A stretch of 64,000 nucleotides of DNA from Candidatus Thorarchaeota archaeon (GCA_021498125.1 JAIZWL010000003.1:186030-250029); one strand, 5' to 3'; numbered from the stretch's first letter, positions 35,409-43,436 are shown. The notes: generated from the letters alone by a model not told the origin. Translations and numbers: made by a program.

Positions 35409-36104
35409 TCACGGTCCACGATTGCGCGCTCGTATTTTCCGTTTATTCTTTTCTAATGTTCTCTTTACATATTTGAGTTCAAGGGCCATTTCTCCTAAGT
35501 GCGTGAGTTCTATAGCCTTTCGTCTGCCATGTTGGTGGCATTTCACGTATCTTGCTTTTTCCAAATCTCTAATGTGTTTGGAAATTGAGTCGGCACCAAG
35601 TTCGGTACGACTGCCCAGCTCTGTTTGTGAGTCAACTTTGCCACCTCTGTCCTTGAGACTCTGAAGAATCATCTTTTTGGGGGAAGTCAACATGGATATG
35701 GGCATCGGCCGAAGCATTATCGCCTCCCCAATATCATCTCCCTCCGAACAGCGTCCTACGAGATAGATCGGTGCATCAATGATCATGGCCGCCATGTATA
35801 CTGTGGCAGTCATAATTCGCGTTCCACATGAGCCATTAAATTCAATCTCTGAGAAGAGGCCCGTTTCCAACTGCTCCACGATTGCCTCGAGTGTTTTTGC
35901 AAGGATGTTCTCATAGTTCCACGGATCTATAATGATTGTTTCACACTCGATGCCTTTTGAACTAAACATGGTACAGATGCTCTTACCTATCTCAATGCTC
36001 TCCTCAGAACATACAAGAATGACATGGTCCGCACCTTTGTTCATGACCACGAATTCAACTCGTTTTCTGTAATCGATGCCAACCGTGGCAATGTGTAATT
36101 TCAT
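35409..36104 (-). CDS. csa3: Csa3-like CARF-domain transcriptional regulator
   Basis: 231 residues. The N-terminal Rossmann-like CARF domain begins MKLHIATVGIDYRKRVEFVV and carries the ligand-loop motif FNGSCGTRIMTATVYMAA, the counterpart of the NxxGGTK/R-M motif that binds cyclic oligoadenylate in Csa3/Csx proteins. A winged-helix domain follows (LGSRTELGADSISKHIRDLEK) with a basic C terminus. Csa3 regulates type I-A adaptation genes and can respond to cyclic oligonucleotides. AGGGA lies 6 nt before the ATG, and a run of nine T lies in the leader. Operon with the 527-aa HTH protein. No cas effector genes or arrays are nearby. Confidence 0.8.
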   Translation of the reverse strand: MKLHIATVGIDYRKRVEFVVMNKGADHVILVCSEESIEIGKSICTMFSSKGIECETIIIDPWNYENILAKTLEAIVEQLETGLFSEIEFNGSCGTRIMTATVYMAAMIIDAPIYLVGRCSEGDDIGEAIMLRPMPISMLTSPKKMILQSLKDRGGKVDSQTELGSRTELGADSISKHIRDLEKARYVKCHQHGRRKAIELTHLGEMALELKYVKRTLEKNKRKIRARNRGP

Positions 36105-36160
36105 ACGACATCCCTAAAAAAAAAGAGTCAATCCGGCTCTAATACTTTCCCTTAATATTT

Positions 36161-36263
36161 CAAATTGAATTTCTATAGGCAACTTTGATGAATGGGGTTC
36201 ATGTTTCGGTGAGGGCGGAAATTATTAATTTAAAGTGCAAGTTTTAATTTTAAATTCAATTTG
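36161..36263. promoter_or_regulatory. Inverted-repeat operator region between Csa3-like gene and ncRNA
   Basis: CAAATTGAATTT at 36161-36172 and its exact reverse complement AAATTCAATTTG at 36252-36263 form a perfect 12-bp inverted repeat with 79 bp between the arms. A 13-bp palindrome AAATTATTAATTT lies between them at 36219-36231. The arms lie upstream of the Csa3-like start (minus strand) and of the structured RNA (plus strand). This is the classic position for a divergent operator bound by the adjacent wHTH regulator. The functional reading is inference. Confidence 0.5.
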
Positions 36264-36314
36264 ATACTTACTGTTTTTTATTATTATATTGGGCATTGTT
36301 AATCATGAAGCGCC

Positions 36315-36454
36315 CTAACAATGATCCAAAGGGTCCCGATTGGCCGTGGTAATAACCACCTAGGTCGGGACTAGATAGAGGCCTAGCCTCTTCAGTTCAG
36401 TAGGCTCGGGTCGGTCCTGTGCGAGCGTGTTCCGACCCGAGGTTTCTTTTTTTT
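36315..36454 (+). ncRNA. Structured non-coding RNA with terminator, family unknown
   Basis: A GC-rich block in an AT-rich gap of 354 bases. Helix 1: GTCCCGA (36333-36339) with TCGGGAC (36365-36371), enclosing the hairpin GTGGT-AATA-ACCAC (36346-36359). Helix 2: AGAGGC-CTA-GCCTCT (36377-36391). Helix 3: a perfect 10-bp stem CTCGGGTCGG (36405-36414) with CCGACCCGAG (36432-36441), followed by T8 at 36447-36454. A TATA-like stretch (TTATTATTATATT) lies at ~36278-36290. The T-run sets the strand as +. It is not a tRNA, 5S, SRP or RNase P RNA by motif. A 15-codon frame inside (from 36305) ends Trp-Pro-Trp and may be chance. Confidence 0.6.
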
Positions 36455-36458
36455 GTGA

Positions 36459-37400
36459 TTAATCTGGTATCGTACCATGACACACATGATAGTAAGGGCA
36501 TTCTGAAAGACAGAATGTAGCAATGCCGGGATCTTCTCTCTGACGGATGATGTGCAATGCCTTATTACGGATGTCGATAAATTCACGCCGGCTCAAGTCG
36601 CCGATGTTGAAGGTTTCATATTTGATTTTAAAATCCTCTGTTCCATTAAACTTGGCATAGACAATGCATCCTATATCAATAGGACAGTCATAGAGTTTCT
36701 CTGCAAAGATTGCGCTTGCGACTGTTGCAAGTCTATGGTATAGTCGTTTCTTGCCCATGCGGAGATTAATGACGGCATGCTCAGGCATCCAGATGTATGA
36801 GCTAAACGACTCGGTTAGTCCCATCTGGATTCCTGCAAAATGATCTGATATGATAATTGGGAGTGCTGCATTTACTAGCGCATCTGCACCAACCTGTGGT
36901 TGCTCTTCCAACACATTGTCAATTGCCGATTCTATCTGGTCTGTGATCTTGTTCCATACCGCTCTTATCCAATCAAGTCGTGTGTCGAGACTCTCTTCCT
37001 CGTTCCAGTCATACGACTTGAGAGAGTCAATTATTTCATTGTAATATAAATCGAGACGATCTTTCAGCTCTATGCCCTTCATCGCGCCTCTATTGTAAAG
37101 TTCTCTCTTTGCATATTCATATGCTCTTGTTATGACCTCATTAACGACAAAATTGTCATATTCATTACCAGTGATTGTCGGTTCGATTCCCATTACATGT
37201 CTGATGAATATGTTTCGCATAGTTTCGCAGTATCGTTCTGAGATATCAGAAACTGGAATTGTTATTGGATCTGATGTCCGAAGAGGGTAGACCCTCCATG
37301 CCCCTCCTCTGAGTCGTTCATCCACTCTGGATACGCTATTAGTTCCCTCAAGACGGCGTCGTTGTAATTTATGTTTGAACTGGGAGGACAATAGGAACAC
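36459..37400 (-). CDS. Csa1/Cas4-like protein, probably nuclease-dead
   Basis: 313 residues aligning with the CRISPR Csa1 (Cas4-superfamily) plan. The LRGGAWRVYPL motif near residue 32 corresponds to ELRGW; ISERYCETMRNIFIRHV carries the N-terminal cluster Cys; CLSECPYYHVC near the C terminus carries the other three. So a [4Fe-4S] cluster is likely kept. The PD-(D/E)xK site should be an Asp followed by E-x-K; the matching stretch IWMPEHAVINLRMGKK has N-L-R where E-L-K is expected and no clear Asp. Cas4/Csa1 trims prespacers; this one may only bind DNA. GTG start with GAGGG 7 nt upstream. It stands alone between the ncRNA and the second HTH gene. Confidence 0.7.
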   Translation of the reverse strand: MFLLSSQFKHKLQRRRLEGTNSVSRVDERLRGGAWRVYPLRTSDPITIPVSDISERYCETMRNIFIRHVMGIEPTITGNEYDNFVVNEVITRAYEYAKRELYNRGAMKGIELKDRLDLYYNEIIDSLKSYDWNEEESLDTRLDWIRAVWNKITDQIESAIDNVLEEQPQVGADALVNAALPIIISDHFAGIQMGLTESFSSYIWMPEHAVINLRMGKKRLYHRLATVASAIFAEKLYDCPIDIGCIVYAKFNGTEDFKIKYETFNIGDLSRREFIDIRNKALHIIRQREDPGIATFCLSECPYYHVCHGTIPD

Positions 37401-37453
37401 CAAGATTCCCTCATCTCTATGATCTTATTCAAGCTCTGATATTTAGCAGCACA

Positions 37454-37487
37454 ATAATGGCATGATTATAATGGCATGATTATAATG
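37454..37487. repeat. Tandem 14-bp palindromic repeats upstream of the Csa1-like gene
   Basis: The unit AATGGCATGATTAT occurs twice in perfect tandem (37456-37483), followed by a partial third copy. Each unit makes an interrupted palindrome ATAAT-n6-ATTAT. It lies 54 bp upstream of the GTG start and next to a TATA-like element at ~37437-37444, a typical operator position. The bound factor is unknown. Confidence 0.45.
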
Positions 37488-37649
37488 CTCTTACAGCCAA
37501 TATGTTGTCCATTATGATATTATAAACCGATGACTCTGGCTCTGGAACCTCGATTTTTGCTGTTACTGCCTGTTTCGAAACTACTGTGTTTCAGTAGTCA
37601 GTAATGAGTTGTCACAATAGCCTGTTATTTTGTAGAATGTCATACTTCT

Positions 37650-39254
37650 CTACTGATGCGTATTGATCCACTCTTCAATTCTGCGACTGTTGTTCTCCCA
37701 TCTCTGTTGATCTTCGTCCCACTCCTCTACAGGAATGACAAACTGTTTCACTGTTCGAGTTCGAATGGTGAAGGTATTAATATCCGGTAACACCTCATTG
37801 AGCGCCTCAAGGACACCAAGTGTGCCTCCTTGAGGTAACTGCAATCTCATCTCCATCCCCCCTTTTAGCCATCGGCGGACCCCAACTTTTGGTAGTGTCT
37901 GTGACCATGCCGTAATTGAATCCGCCACCTTCGGATCTTCTGTAAGAATTGCCACACATTCATTCAGTCCGATTCGAAATAGCTCAACTGCATTTGAGAT
38001 AATCCCCTCATCTCTAAGCAGTTTGTATGAAGTGGCGACCTTGGCTTGGCCAACGCGAAGGGCCTGACGAATGTCTGTGATTCGTGTCGCTCCTTCTAGG
38101 ACACTCTGAAGCACCTGTAGATCGAAACGGGTCAAGTATTTGCTTGTGGGAGTCATGTCCGCCTCTATTTTGGGCATTACTGTTGCAAGTGACTCGTGAT
38201 AAATACGGTTAAACTCAATTTCGGCAATATCCCATGGGATTCTCCAGATTCCCTCATCCACATCATAGAACTTGAGCTTCTCACTATGTCCCAAGGCAAT
38301 ATGCTCGTGAAGACGTGTTTCTCCAAGACTTGATAGATCCTCAACTAGTAGCTTTATGGCTTGGACGCTTGTCCGCGTATCTGGTGCACGGAGGGACGCT
38401 ATGAGGCACCGCCTGCTTAGTGAACATTCTTCTATCTTGTAGGTGAATGGGAATTCACTGAGCATATCTACCACTGGTCTAAGATGGTCCCTCTCGTTGA
38501 CTGTATTGATTACAGTAAATTCACGAATACCTATGATATGTGGGTTCAATGTCGTATACCGCTGTAGCACCTCAATCTCTTCAAGTTCCTTGATCTTCTT
38601 TGACACCCATTGTATCGACTTGTTCAATTCATCCGCAATTTTGCTATAGGGGGATGGGGGGGACTTTACAATTCGGCGAAGGAGTGATACCTCATCAGCA
38701 TCTAAGCACGGAGTGCACCTCTCACTTATCCTATGCACAATTCTGCGATACTCGTCCAGTCCAATTGTGATCCCACACTCTGCTGCTTCTATGACCTCCA
38801 CAAGAATTCTCCAAAAGCAGTGAAATTGCCAGTCTTCATGACCTGCTCCCCCTCTAGGGGTACTAAACTTCATCTCGAACATCGAGGTGCCGACCTTCTC
38901 ACGCCACTGTTCGCGTTTCGTTCCCCTCTGGAAGTATATTGCGACGCTGTTGCCAATCATCTTTTGAACATGCGGTGTGATTCTCTTCGGCAGAGTGGCC
39001 ATCATATACTCTCGAATAATGACTCCTTGTAAGATGAACTCTTCAGTGATTGCTTCCTTGTTGAGATACAGAATCTCGCCGTCTAGAGATCCACCTATCC
39101 TTTCCGTTCCCTCTCGAATCACAACTTGTCTGGGTGGGTCGATCTTACCGCGATCTAAGATAGTGTCCACTGCTCGATCTGTTTCCGCCCAAATTCTACT
39201 GACTACTGATCGCAGATGTTCTGTGGAATAGTCTGTTTTCATCGGTGTTCTCAT
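37650..39254 (-). CDS. Large double winged-helix regulator-like protein (copy A)
   Basis: 534 residues with the same architecture as the 527-aa protein at 33819-35402. An N-terminal domain of ~180 residues is followed by a winged helix (DEVSLLRRIVKSPPSPYSKIADEL), a RAM-like segment, the motif DEGIWRIPWDIA and a second winged helix (LQVLQSVLEGATRITDIRQAL). A second RAM-like segment leads to a C-terminal tail in which W-DEDQQRW...WINTHQ mirrors the other copy. The two are diverged paralogues flanking the Csa3-like and Csa1-like genes. A weak hairpin ACTACTG-TGTTT-CAGTAGT lies 50 nt past the stop (37580-37598). Ligand and targets unknown. Confidence 0.72.
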   Translation of the reverse strand: MRTPMKTDYSTEHLRSVVSRIWAETDRAVDTILDRGKIDPPRQVVIREGTERIGGSLDGEILYLNKEAITEEFILQGVIIREYMMATLPKRITPHVQKMIGNSVAIYFQRGTKREQWREKVGTSMFEMKFSTPRGGAGHEDWQFHCFWRILVEVIEAAECGITIGLDEYRRIVHRISERCTPCLDADEVSLLRRIVKSPPSPYSKIADELNKSIQWVSKKIKELEEIEVLQRYTTLNPHIIGIREFTVINTVNERDHLRPVVDMLSEFPFTYKIEECSLSRRCLIASLRAPDTRTSVQAIKLLVEDLSSLGETRLHEHIALGHSEKLKFYDVDEGIWRIPWDIAEIEFNRIYHESLATVMPKIEADMTPTSKYLTRFDLQVLQSVLEGATRITDIRQALRVGQAKVATSYKLLRDEGIISNAVELFRIGLNECVAILTEDPKVADSITAWSQTLPKVGVRRWLKGGMEMRLQLPQGGTLGVLEALNEVLPDINTFTIRTRTVKQFVIPVEEWDEDQQRWENNSRRIEEWINTHQ

Positions 39255-39650
39255 TCAATAATCATAGATTGGTATCGTTTATGTTAATTGGCTGCTATCA
39301 AGATGGTGATGGCTTCCTAGTAGGGGCCGCACCACTCAATTCCACATTTGTCTTAGGCTGGTCCATTCTTGATCACGGTATTGTATTCGTTATGAAAAGG
39401 GGTCTCCCCCGAGACTCCTCGTAAACTCATGCCGAACTGCGATGAATCTGATAAACCTATAATTTCTCAGATATATAATAGAGGCTCTCTCTAAAAATAT
39501 GGGTTGGAAAGTGTAAATGTGCCGTGTTTTTTGATACTTATCGCAACTGCTCATTCATTGCGGGTAACGCATTTACACTAATTATACTGACTTCGTGGAA
39601 TCACATACCGTCTTAATACTGATGAATCGTATATCTATGTACTAAGACGT
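39255..39650. other. Gene-free stretch with an inverted repeat
   Basis: No coding frame of quality is seen in 396 bases. AGTGTAAATG (39510-39519) and CATTTACACT (39570-39579) are exact inverted copies enclosing a 50-nt interval that contains a smaller CGCAA/TTGCG stem. A second weak hairpin (GGGTCTC-CCCC-GAGACTC) lies at about 39402-39419. It could be a structured RNA, a small relic element or the terminator zone of the UDP-sugar dehydrogenase; no choice can be made. Confidence 0.35.
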
Positions 39651-40997
39651 TTATTGGTATGAAATTCCTGCTTTACCAACGGCTCTGAACTCAAACCCGT
39701 TTGCTTCGATTTCCTCTTGGTCAAACACATTACGTCCATCAACGATAATCGGGGTTCGCATAATCTCTTTTAGACGAGCAAGATTAAGGTCAAAGTATTC
39801 CTTGTGCTTGGTCACTAGAATGAGGCAGTCCGAGCCCTCGGCAGCCTTGTAAACATCACGTTCAATCTCGTGTTTCGTGAATTTCCAGTCCCTGACATAA
39901 GGGTCATGAAGTTTGAGTGTTGCACCCTTACTCTGGAGAGTTGCAATTACTGTGGCAGCTGGAGTATTTCTTGTATCATCTGAATTCTCAAGATATGCGA
40001 GACCTAAAACGGTCACGACAGAATCCTGAACATCCACGCCTTTCAAAATCATTGCATTTTCAGCAAGAGTGGCCACATGAACTGGCATATGATTATTTAC
40101 TCTGCGAGCAAGTGAGATGAATTCGGGTTCGATCTTCCATGAACCGTATTCATAGAGACCATATCTAAGAAGCCACGGATCCTTTGGTAGGCAGTGACCA
40201 CCAACTCCCGCACCGGGGATGTGCATGTGTCTGTCATGTCGCGCATTGATGAGTTTGATAATTTCGTAAATGTTGACGCCCAAGCTCTCGCAGACCAGAG
40301 CCATCTCGTTGGAGAATGCAATATTCACATCACGGTACGCGTTTTCAATCGTCTTTGCGAGCTCAGCAGACAATGTATCGGTAGTGTAAATCTTCTCCTT
40401 CACAATCTTGGAGTATAGTTCAACTGCTCGTTCTGTTGCCCTTGGTGTTATACCACCGACCACTCGTGGCATGTGTACAATGTACTCCAAAAGCCTTCCA
40501 GGCATGACTCTTTCGTAGGAGAATGCTACATCAAAGTCCTCTCCGCCCTTCATTCCTGATTCTTTCTCAATGATCTTTTTGACAACGTTCTCGGTAGTGC
40601 CCGGTGCAACGGTGGACTCGACAATGACCAATGTTCCCTTCTTTATTCTCTTGCCGATATTCTCACTGACCTCGCGCAGGCTCCGATATTGTGGCATATT
40701 CATCGAGTCGGTTGGCGTTTGAACATCAATGAGGATAATGTCCGCATCCTTCAGGACCTCTATATCATCTGTCGCTCTAAATGTGTTCTTCTTCACAACC
40801 CGTGCGATTAATTCATCAAGACCCGGTTCATCACCCTCAAAAGGTGACTTGCCACTGTTTAGAACATCAATCTTCCAGCCTGACCTCTTAGATCTTCTCT
40901 GCAGTCCAGTGACATCAAATCCATCAACGTCCGCCAACAATGCAGCAGCTGGAATTCCAACATAACCCATTCCTATTACGACAATTTTGGTGGTCAT
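39651..40997 (-). CDS. UDP-N-acetyl-sugar 6-dehydrogenase (WecC/WbpA type)
   Basis: 448 residues. The N-terminal Rossmann fold MTTKIVVIGMGYVGIPAAALL binds NAD. The middle contains the family segments VVESTVAPGTTENVV and ELAKTIENAYRDVNIAFSNE and the catalytic Cys in GAGVGGHCLPKDP. The C-terminal UDP-binding domain ends with DGRNVFDQEE. It oxidises a UDP-HexNAc (or UDP-glucose) to the uronic acid for surface glycans. The ATG at 40997, with GAGGCG upstream, is preferred over 41033. A decayed copy of its 3' end lies at ~63.3-63.6 kb. Confidence 0.9.
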   Translation of the reverse strand: MTTKIVVIGMGYVGIPAAALLADVDGFDVTGLQRRSKRSGWKIDVLNSGKSPFEGDEPGLDELIARVVKKNTFRATDDIEVLKDADIILIDVQTPTDSMNMPQYRSLREVSENIGKRIKKGTLVIVESTVAPGTTENVVKKIIEKESGMKGGEDFDVAFSYERVMPGRLLEYIVHMPRVVGGITPRATERAVELYSKIVKEKIYTTDTLSAELAKTIENAYRDVNIAFSNEMALVCESLGVNIYEIIKLINARHDRHMHIPGAGVGGHCLPKDPWLLRYGLYEYGSWKIEPEFISLARRVNNHMPVHVATLAENAMILKGVDVQDSVVTVLGLAYLENSDDTRNTPAATVIATLQSKGATLKLHDPYVRDWKFTKHEIERDVYKAAEGSDCLILVTKHKEYFDLNLARLKEIMRTPIIVDGRNVFDQEEIEANGFEFRAVGKAGISYQ

Positions 40998-41197
40998 TAT
41001 ATACGCCTCGGGGAGCAACTTTGAAACTCGCAATTTTCAATATGTAAAAAAGTTACGCATTGTTGCTTATTTTGAATGGGCCTCTTTCGAAGTGGGCATT
41101 ATGCTAGGCGTGAACTGGAGTGTCATCTCTCAGATGGTTCCAGTCAGTTCTACATTTACTTGTAATGCATTAAACTACATTTCAGTCCTCTCGGAGC

Positions 41198-41318
41198 TGT
41201 GTGAAAAGTCCATAGACATAAATCGTTCAAATCAGAATGAATCCCGGAAGTATCGGATTCGGAGGCAAAATGGTGTTAATACTTTTCATAATCGCCTGTC
41301 GTATAGACTTTTCACACA
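41198..41318. repeat. MITE-like 13-bp terminal inverted repeats
   Basis: TGTGTGAAAAGTC (41198-41210) and its exact complement GACTTTTCACACA (41306-41318) bracket 121 bp; similarity continues imperfectly about 8 bases inward. No coding frame fits inside. It lies in the 368-base (41034-41401) gap between the UDP-sugar dehydrogenase and the ABC ATPase, which otherwise shows nothing. It may be a small non-autonomous element or a long hairpin. Confidence 0.45.
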
Positions 41319-41401
41319 GAGTCAGTCCTCTCCGAAAATTTATGTGTTATACTTAGTCATGGCTGTAAACTGGATTAATGAATGCTTCAAAGTGCATAGT
41401 C

Positions 41402-42166
41402 TCATATCTTCTCTATTCCCTCTCCGGTGACAAGTCCAGTGAAAACCTCTTCTAGGTTGGCAGCCTTGAATTTTTCTTCAAGCTCATCGGGTCTACCGAC
41501 TGCTACGAGATGCCCCTCATTCAAGATTCCCACTCTATCACACAGCTCTGAAACCTCGTGCAGGTCATGAGTTGTCAGAACGATTGTCCGGTTCTCCTCC
41601 TCGCTCAGACGCTTGAGCATATTCCTGACAACTCGTGCTCCCAATGTGTCCACTCCTGTTGTGGGTTCGTCTAGAAATACCAGCTCAGGTTCGATGATCA
41701 GGGCTCGTGCCACAAGGACCTTGCGTTTCATTCCCCCACTGAACCCCTTCACTTGATAGTCTTGTTTCTTTTTAAGCCCAATGATCTCAAGAAGTCTATC
41801 CGCCCGCCGATTGAGTTCCTCGTCTGGGATACCGTACATTCCCCCGTAGTAGATCAGATTCTCTCGTGCAGTAAGTCGTTCATAGATCCCCGCCTCTTGC
41901 GGCAGGAGGGCGACCCGTGTACGAACATAGTCGATATCTGTTGTGATATCTCGCCCAAGAACGTATGCTTTTCCCGCAGTAGGTGTGAGCAGTCCCACAA
42001 GAATTCTGATGAGCGTAGTCTTGCCAGCACCATTTGGTCCAAGGAGTCCGAAGACCTCACCGCGTTGAACTTCAAGATTGACCTCTCTGAGAGCTGTGAC
42101 CTCGTGTTTTCTTCCCTTCTCGAAAATCTTAGTGAGACCCTCTGTCTTGATGACCGTATCAGGCAT
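41402..42166 (-). CDS. ABC-transporter ATPase (NatA/CcmA type)
   Basis: 254 residues with every nucleotide-binding motif: Walker A GPNGAGKTT, Q-loop LLPQEAGIYERL, signature VKGFSGGMKRK, Walker B LVFLDEPTTG and H-loop TTHDLHE. It belongs to the drug/sodium/lipid exporter class that pairs with ABC-2 permeases such as the one at 29408-30613; no permease adjoins it. It begins 8 nt after the end of the conserved unknown gene at 42174, so the two are one operon. Confidence 0.9.
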   Translation of the reverse strand: MPDTVIKTEGLTKIFEKGRKHEVTALREVNLEVQRGEVFGLLGPNGAGKTTLIRILVGLLTPTAGKAYVLGRDITTDIDYVRTRVALLPQEAGIYERLTARENLIYYGGMYGIPDEELNRRADRLLEIIGLKKKQDYQVKGFSGGMKRKVLVARALIIEPELVFLDEPTTGVDTLGARVVRNMLKRLSEEENRTIVLTTHDLHEVSELCDRVGILNEGHLVAVGRPDELEEKFKAANLEEVFTGLVTGEGIEKI

Positions 42167-42173
42167 TCATTCT

Positions 42174-42959
42174 TCACTCCTCAATATGTTCGACCTTGGG
42201 GAACTGTGGTTCTCCCTTGATATTCACGCGGATAAACTCATAGGCGCTCTTGATATTATCGGCTTCACCTTCGACAAGTAATGTGACGGATCCCTCGGCA
42301 CCATTCACGCCTCCAGCGGCTATTGGAACCGCGCTGACATCAAAAAGTGTGGCCAGTGCATCGATCTCGGTGAAGGTGGTTCCCTCGTGGAGTGCAATTG
42401 CTCCCACAGGCTCCCCGATTGAATAGTCCCAGTCGTACATTCCTATTCTGCCGCAGAATTCGTCGTAGCTTACAGGGATGAATTTTTCCAGACCAACTGG
42501 CATGATCAAGTGAACGCCTTTCGCGGCGACTGCGCCCATGAAGGTGCCCACTGTTCCACCAGTAGTGCTTGCAAGTAAAACGATTGGCAGGCCATCGATG
42601 TCAACAGCATTCACGCTCTTGATGATCACATCTTTTGGACCTAGCTTGTCAAGCACATCTCTCACCTTTTTCTTTTTGAGAAATTTGCCTTTGTAGAAGA
42701 TCGCATCGTAGGCTCTTGCTTCTTCTCTTGTGACGGTAAGTCCAAAGGGAATGGTGAGCCCTGCAATATGTCGTGTCTTATCGTACTCCCCAAGAATCTC
42801 CTCAACAAGATATGCAGAAGTTGTTCCCAGCGTGATACAGAGGTAGCCCTCTTTGAGGGCCCGCTGGACGATCTCATGCCTATGGAGGGCCTTGGCAATC
42901 AGACGTTTTCCCTCAGATGGTGTGAGTGTCACAAGCAGGTTCGTCATGGTTCTCGCCAC
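42174..42959 (-). CDS. Conserved archaeal-type protein of unknown function
   Basis: 261 residues, unrecognised. Visible features: a Rossmann-like N-terminal half with YLCITLGTTSAYLVEEIL, a Lys-rich loop (GKFLKKKKVRD), a Gly-rich turn STTGGTVGTFMGA, and a C-terminal ferredoxin-like part ending in basic/acidic strands. There is no membrane helix or known catalytic motif. It sits 8 nt upstream of the ABC ATPase, so a shared process is possible. The sequence looks well conserved in composition and is surely coding. Confidence 0.65.
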   Translation of the reverse strand: MARTMTNLLVTLTPSEGKRLIAKALHRHEIVQRALKEGYLCITLGTTSAYLVEEILGEYDKTRHIAGLTIPFGLTVTREEARAYDAIFYKGKFLKKKKVRDVLDKLGPKDVIIKSVNAVDIDGLPIVLLASTTGGTVGTFMGAVAAKGVHLIMPVGLEKFIPVSYDEFCGRIGMYDWDYSIGEPVGAIALHEGTTFTEIDALATLFDVSAVPIAAGGVNGAEGSVTLLVEGEADNIKSAYEFIRVNIKGEPQFPKVEHIEE

Positions 42960-43214
42960 ACTTTTACCGGATGTCAGATCGATGTTTTAGCACCCTCTGC
43001 ATAACTTTCTCTCACGAGACCGTTCGGGTATGCTGAATAATACTCTCGATGTATTTCTTGTCGATTGTACGCAGCGGATTTGCGTTTGGGCTCCTGTAAA
43101 TGGACTCTTGTTAGAGTTTAAAGATACCTCACTTGAATGAATACTGTTTCCGCAATATACTATCAGGACTACTCATGAGTAAGACTAACATGTAGCAAAT
43201 TCCTATCTGTGGGT

Positions 43215-43436
43215 ATGATGATCAGTTGAGTAAACAAAAAAGGACAAGTGGTCATCCCAAAAGAGATTCGCAGGATCCTGGGAATAGATGCAGGGGACAC
43301 AGTCGTCTTCAGAGTAGATGGCACATGAGTTCTTTTGGAAAAACGCAAAGAACGAATGAAGGACATTCTGAAGGCCGGAAAGCCTGTGATACTGAGTACG
43401 AGCTTTGAGAGATTAATTCGAAACGAATGGCATTAA
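43215..43436 (+). pseudogene. AbrB/SpoVT-type antitoxin relic with two in-frame TGA codons
   Basis: Read through, the frame gives M-M-I-S-(TGA)-VNKKGQVVIPKEIRRILGIDAGDTVVFRVDGT-(TGA)-VLLEKRKERMK... and ends at a TAA. The swapped-hairpin AbrB fold of archaeal VapB/MazE-like antitoxins is unmistakable. The second TGA falls where Arg is usual in GTRV, a simple CGA-to-TGA change. No toxin gene follows. Selenocysteine is unlikely at either site. Treated as a decayed antitoxin gene. Confidence 0.65.

Noticed and set aside
36315..36454. tRNA, tRNA-Sec, 5S, SRP or RNase P RNA
   Set aside because: No T-arm consensus, no cloverleaf and none of the conserved loops of those families.
33600..39254. CRISPR array near the csa3-like gene
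   Set aside because: No direct repeats with regular spacers; only the two 14-bp copies at 37456 and inverted repeats.
39402..39419. Hairpin as terminator
   Set aside because: GGGTCTC/GAGACTC has a mismatch and no T-run, so it is left as an unassigned structure.
40987..41430. 147-residue + strand frame
   Set aside because: Overlaps the UDP-sugar dehydrogenase start and the ABC ATPase end; no family or ribosome site; low-complexity chance frame.
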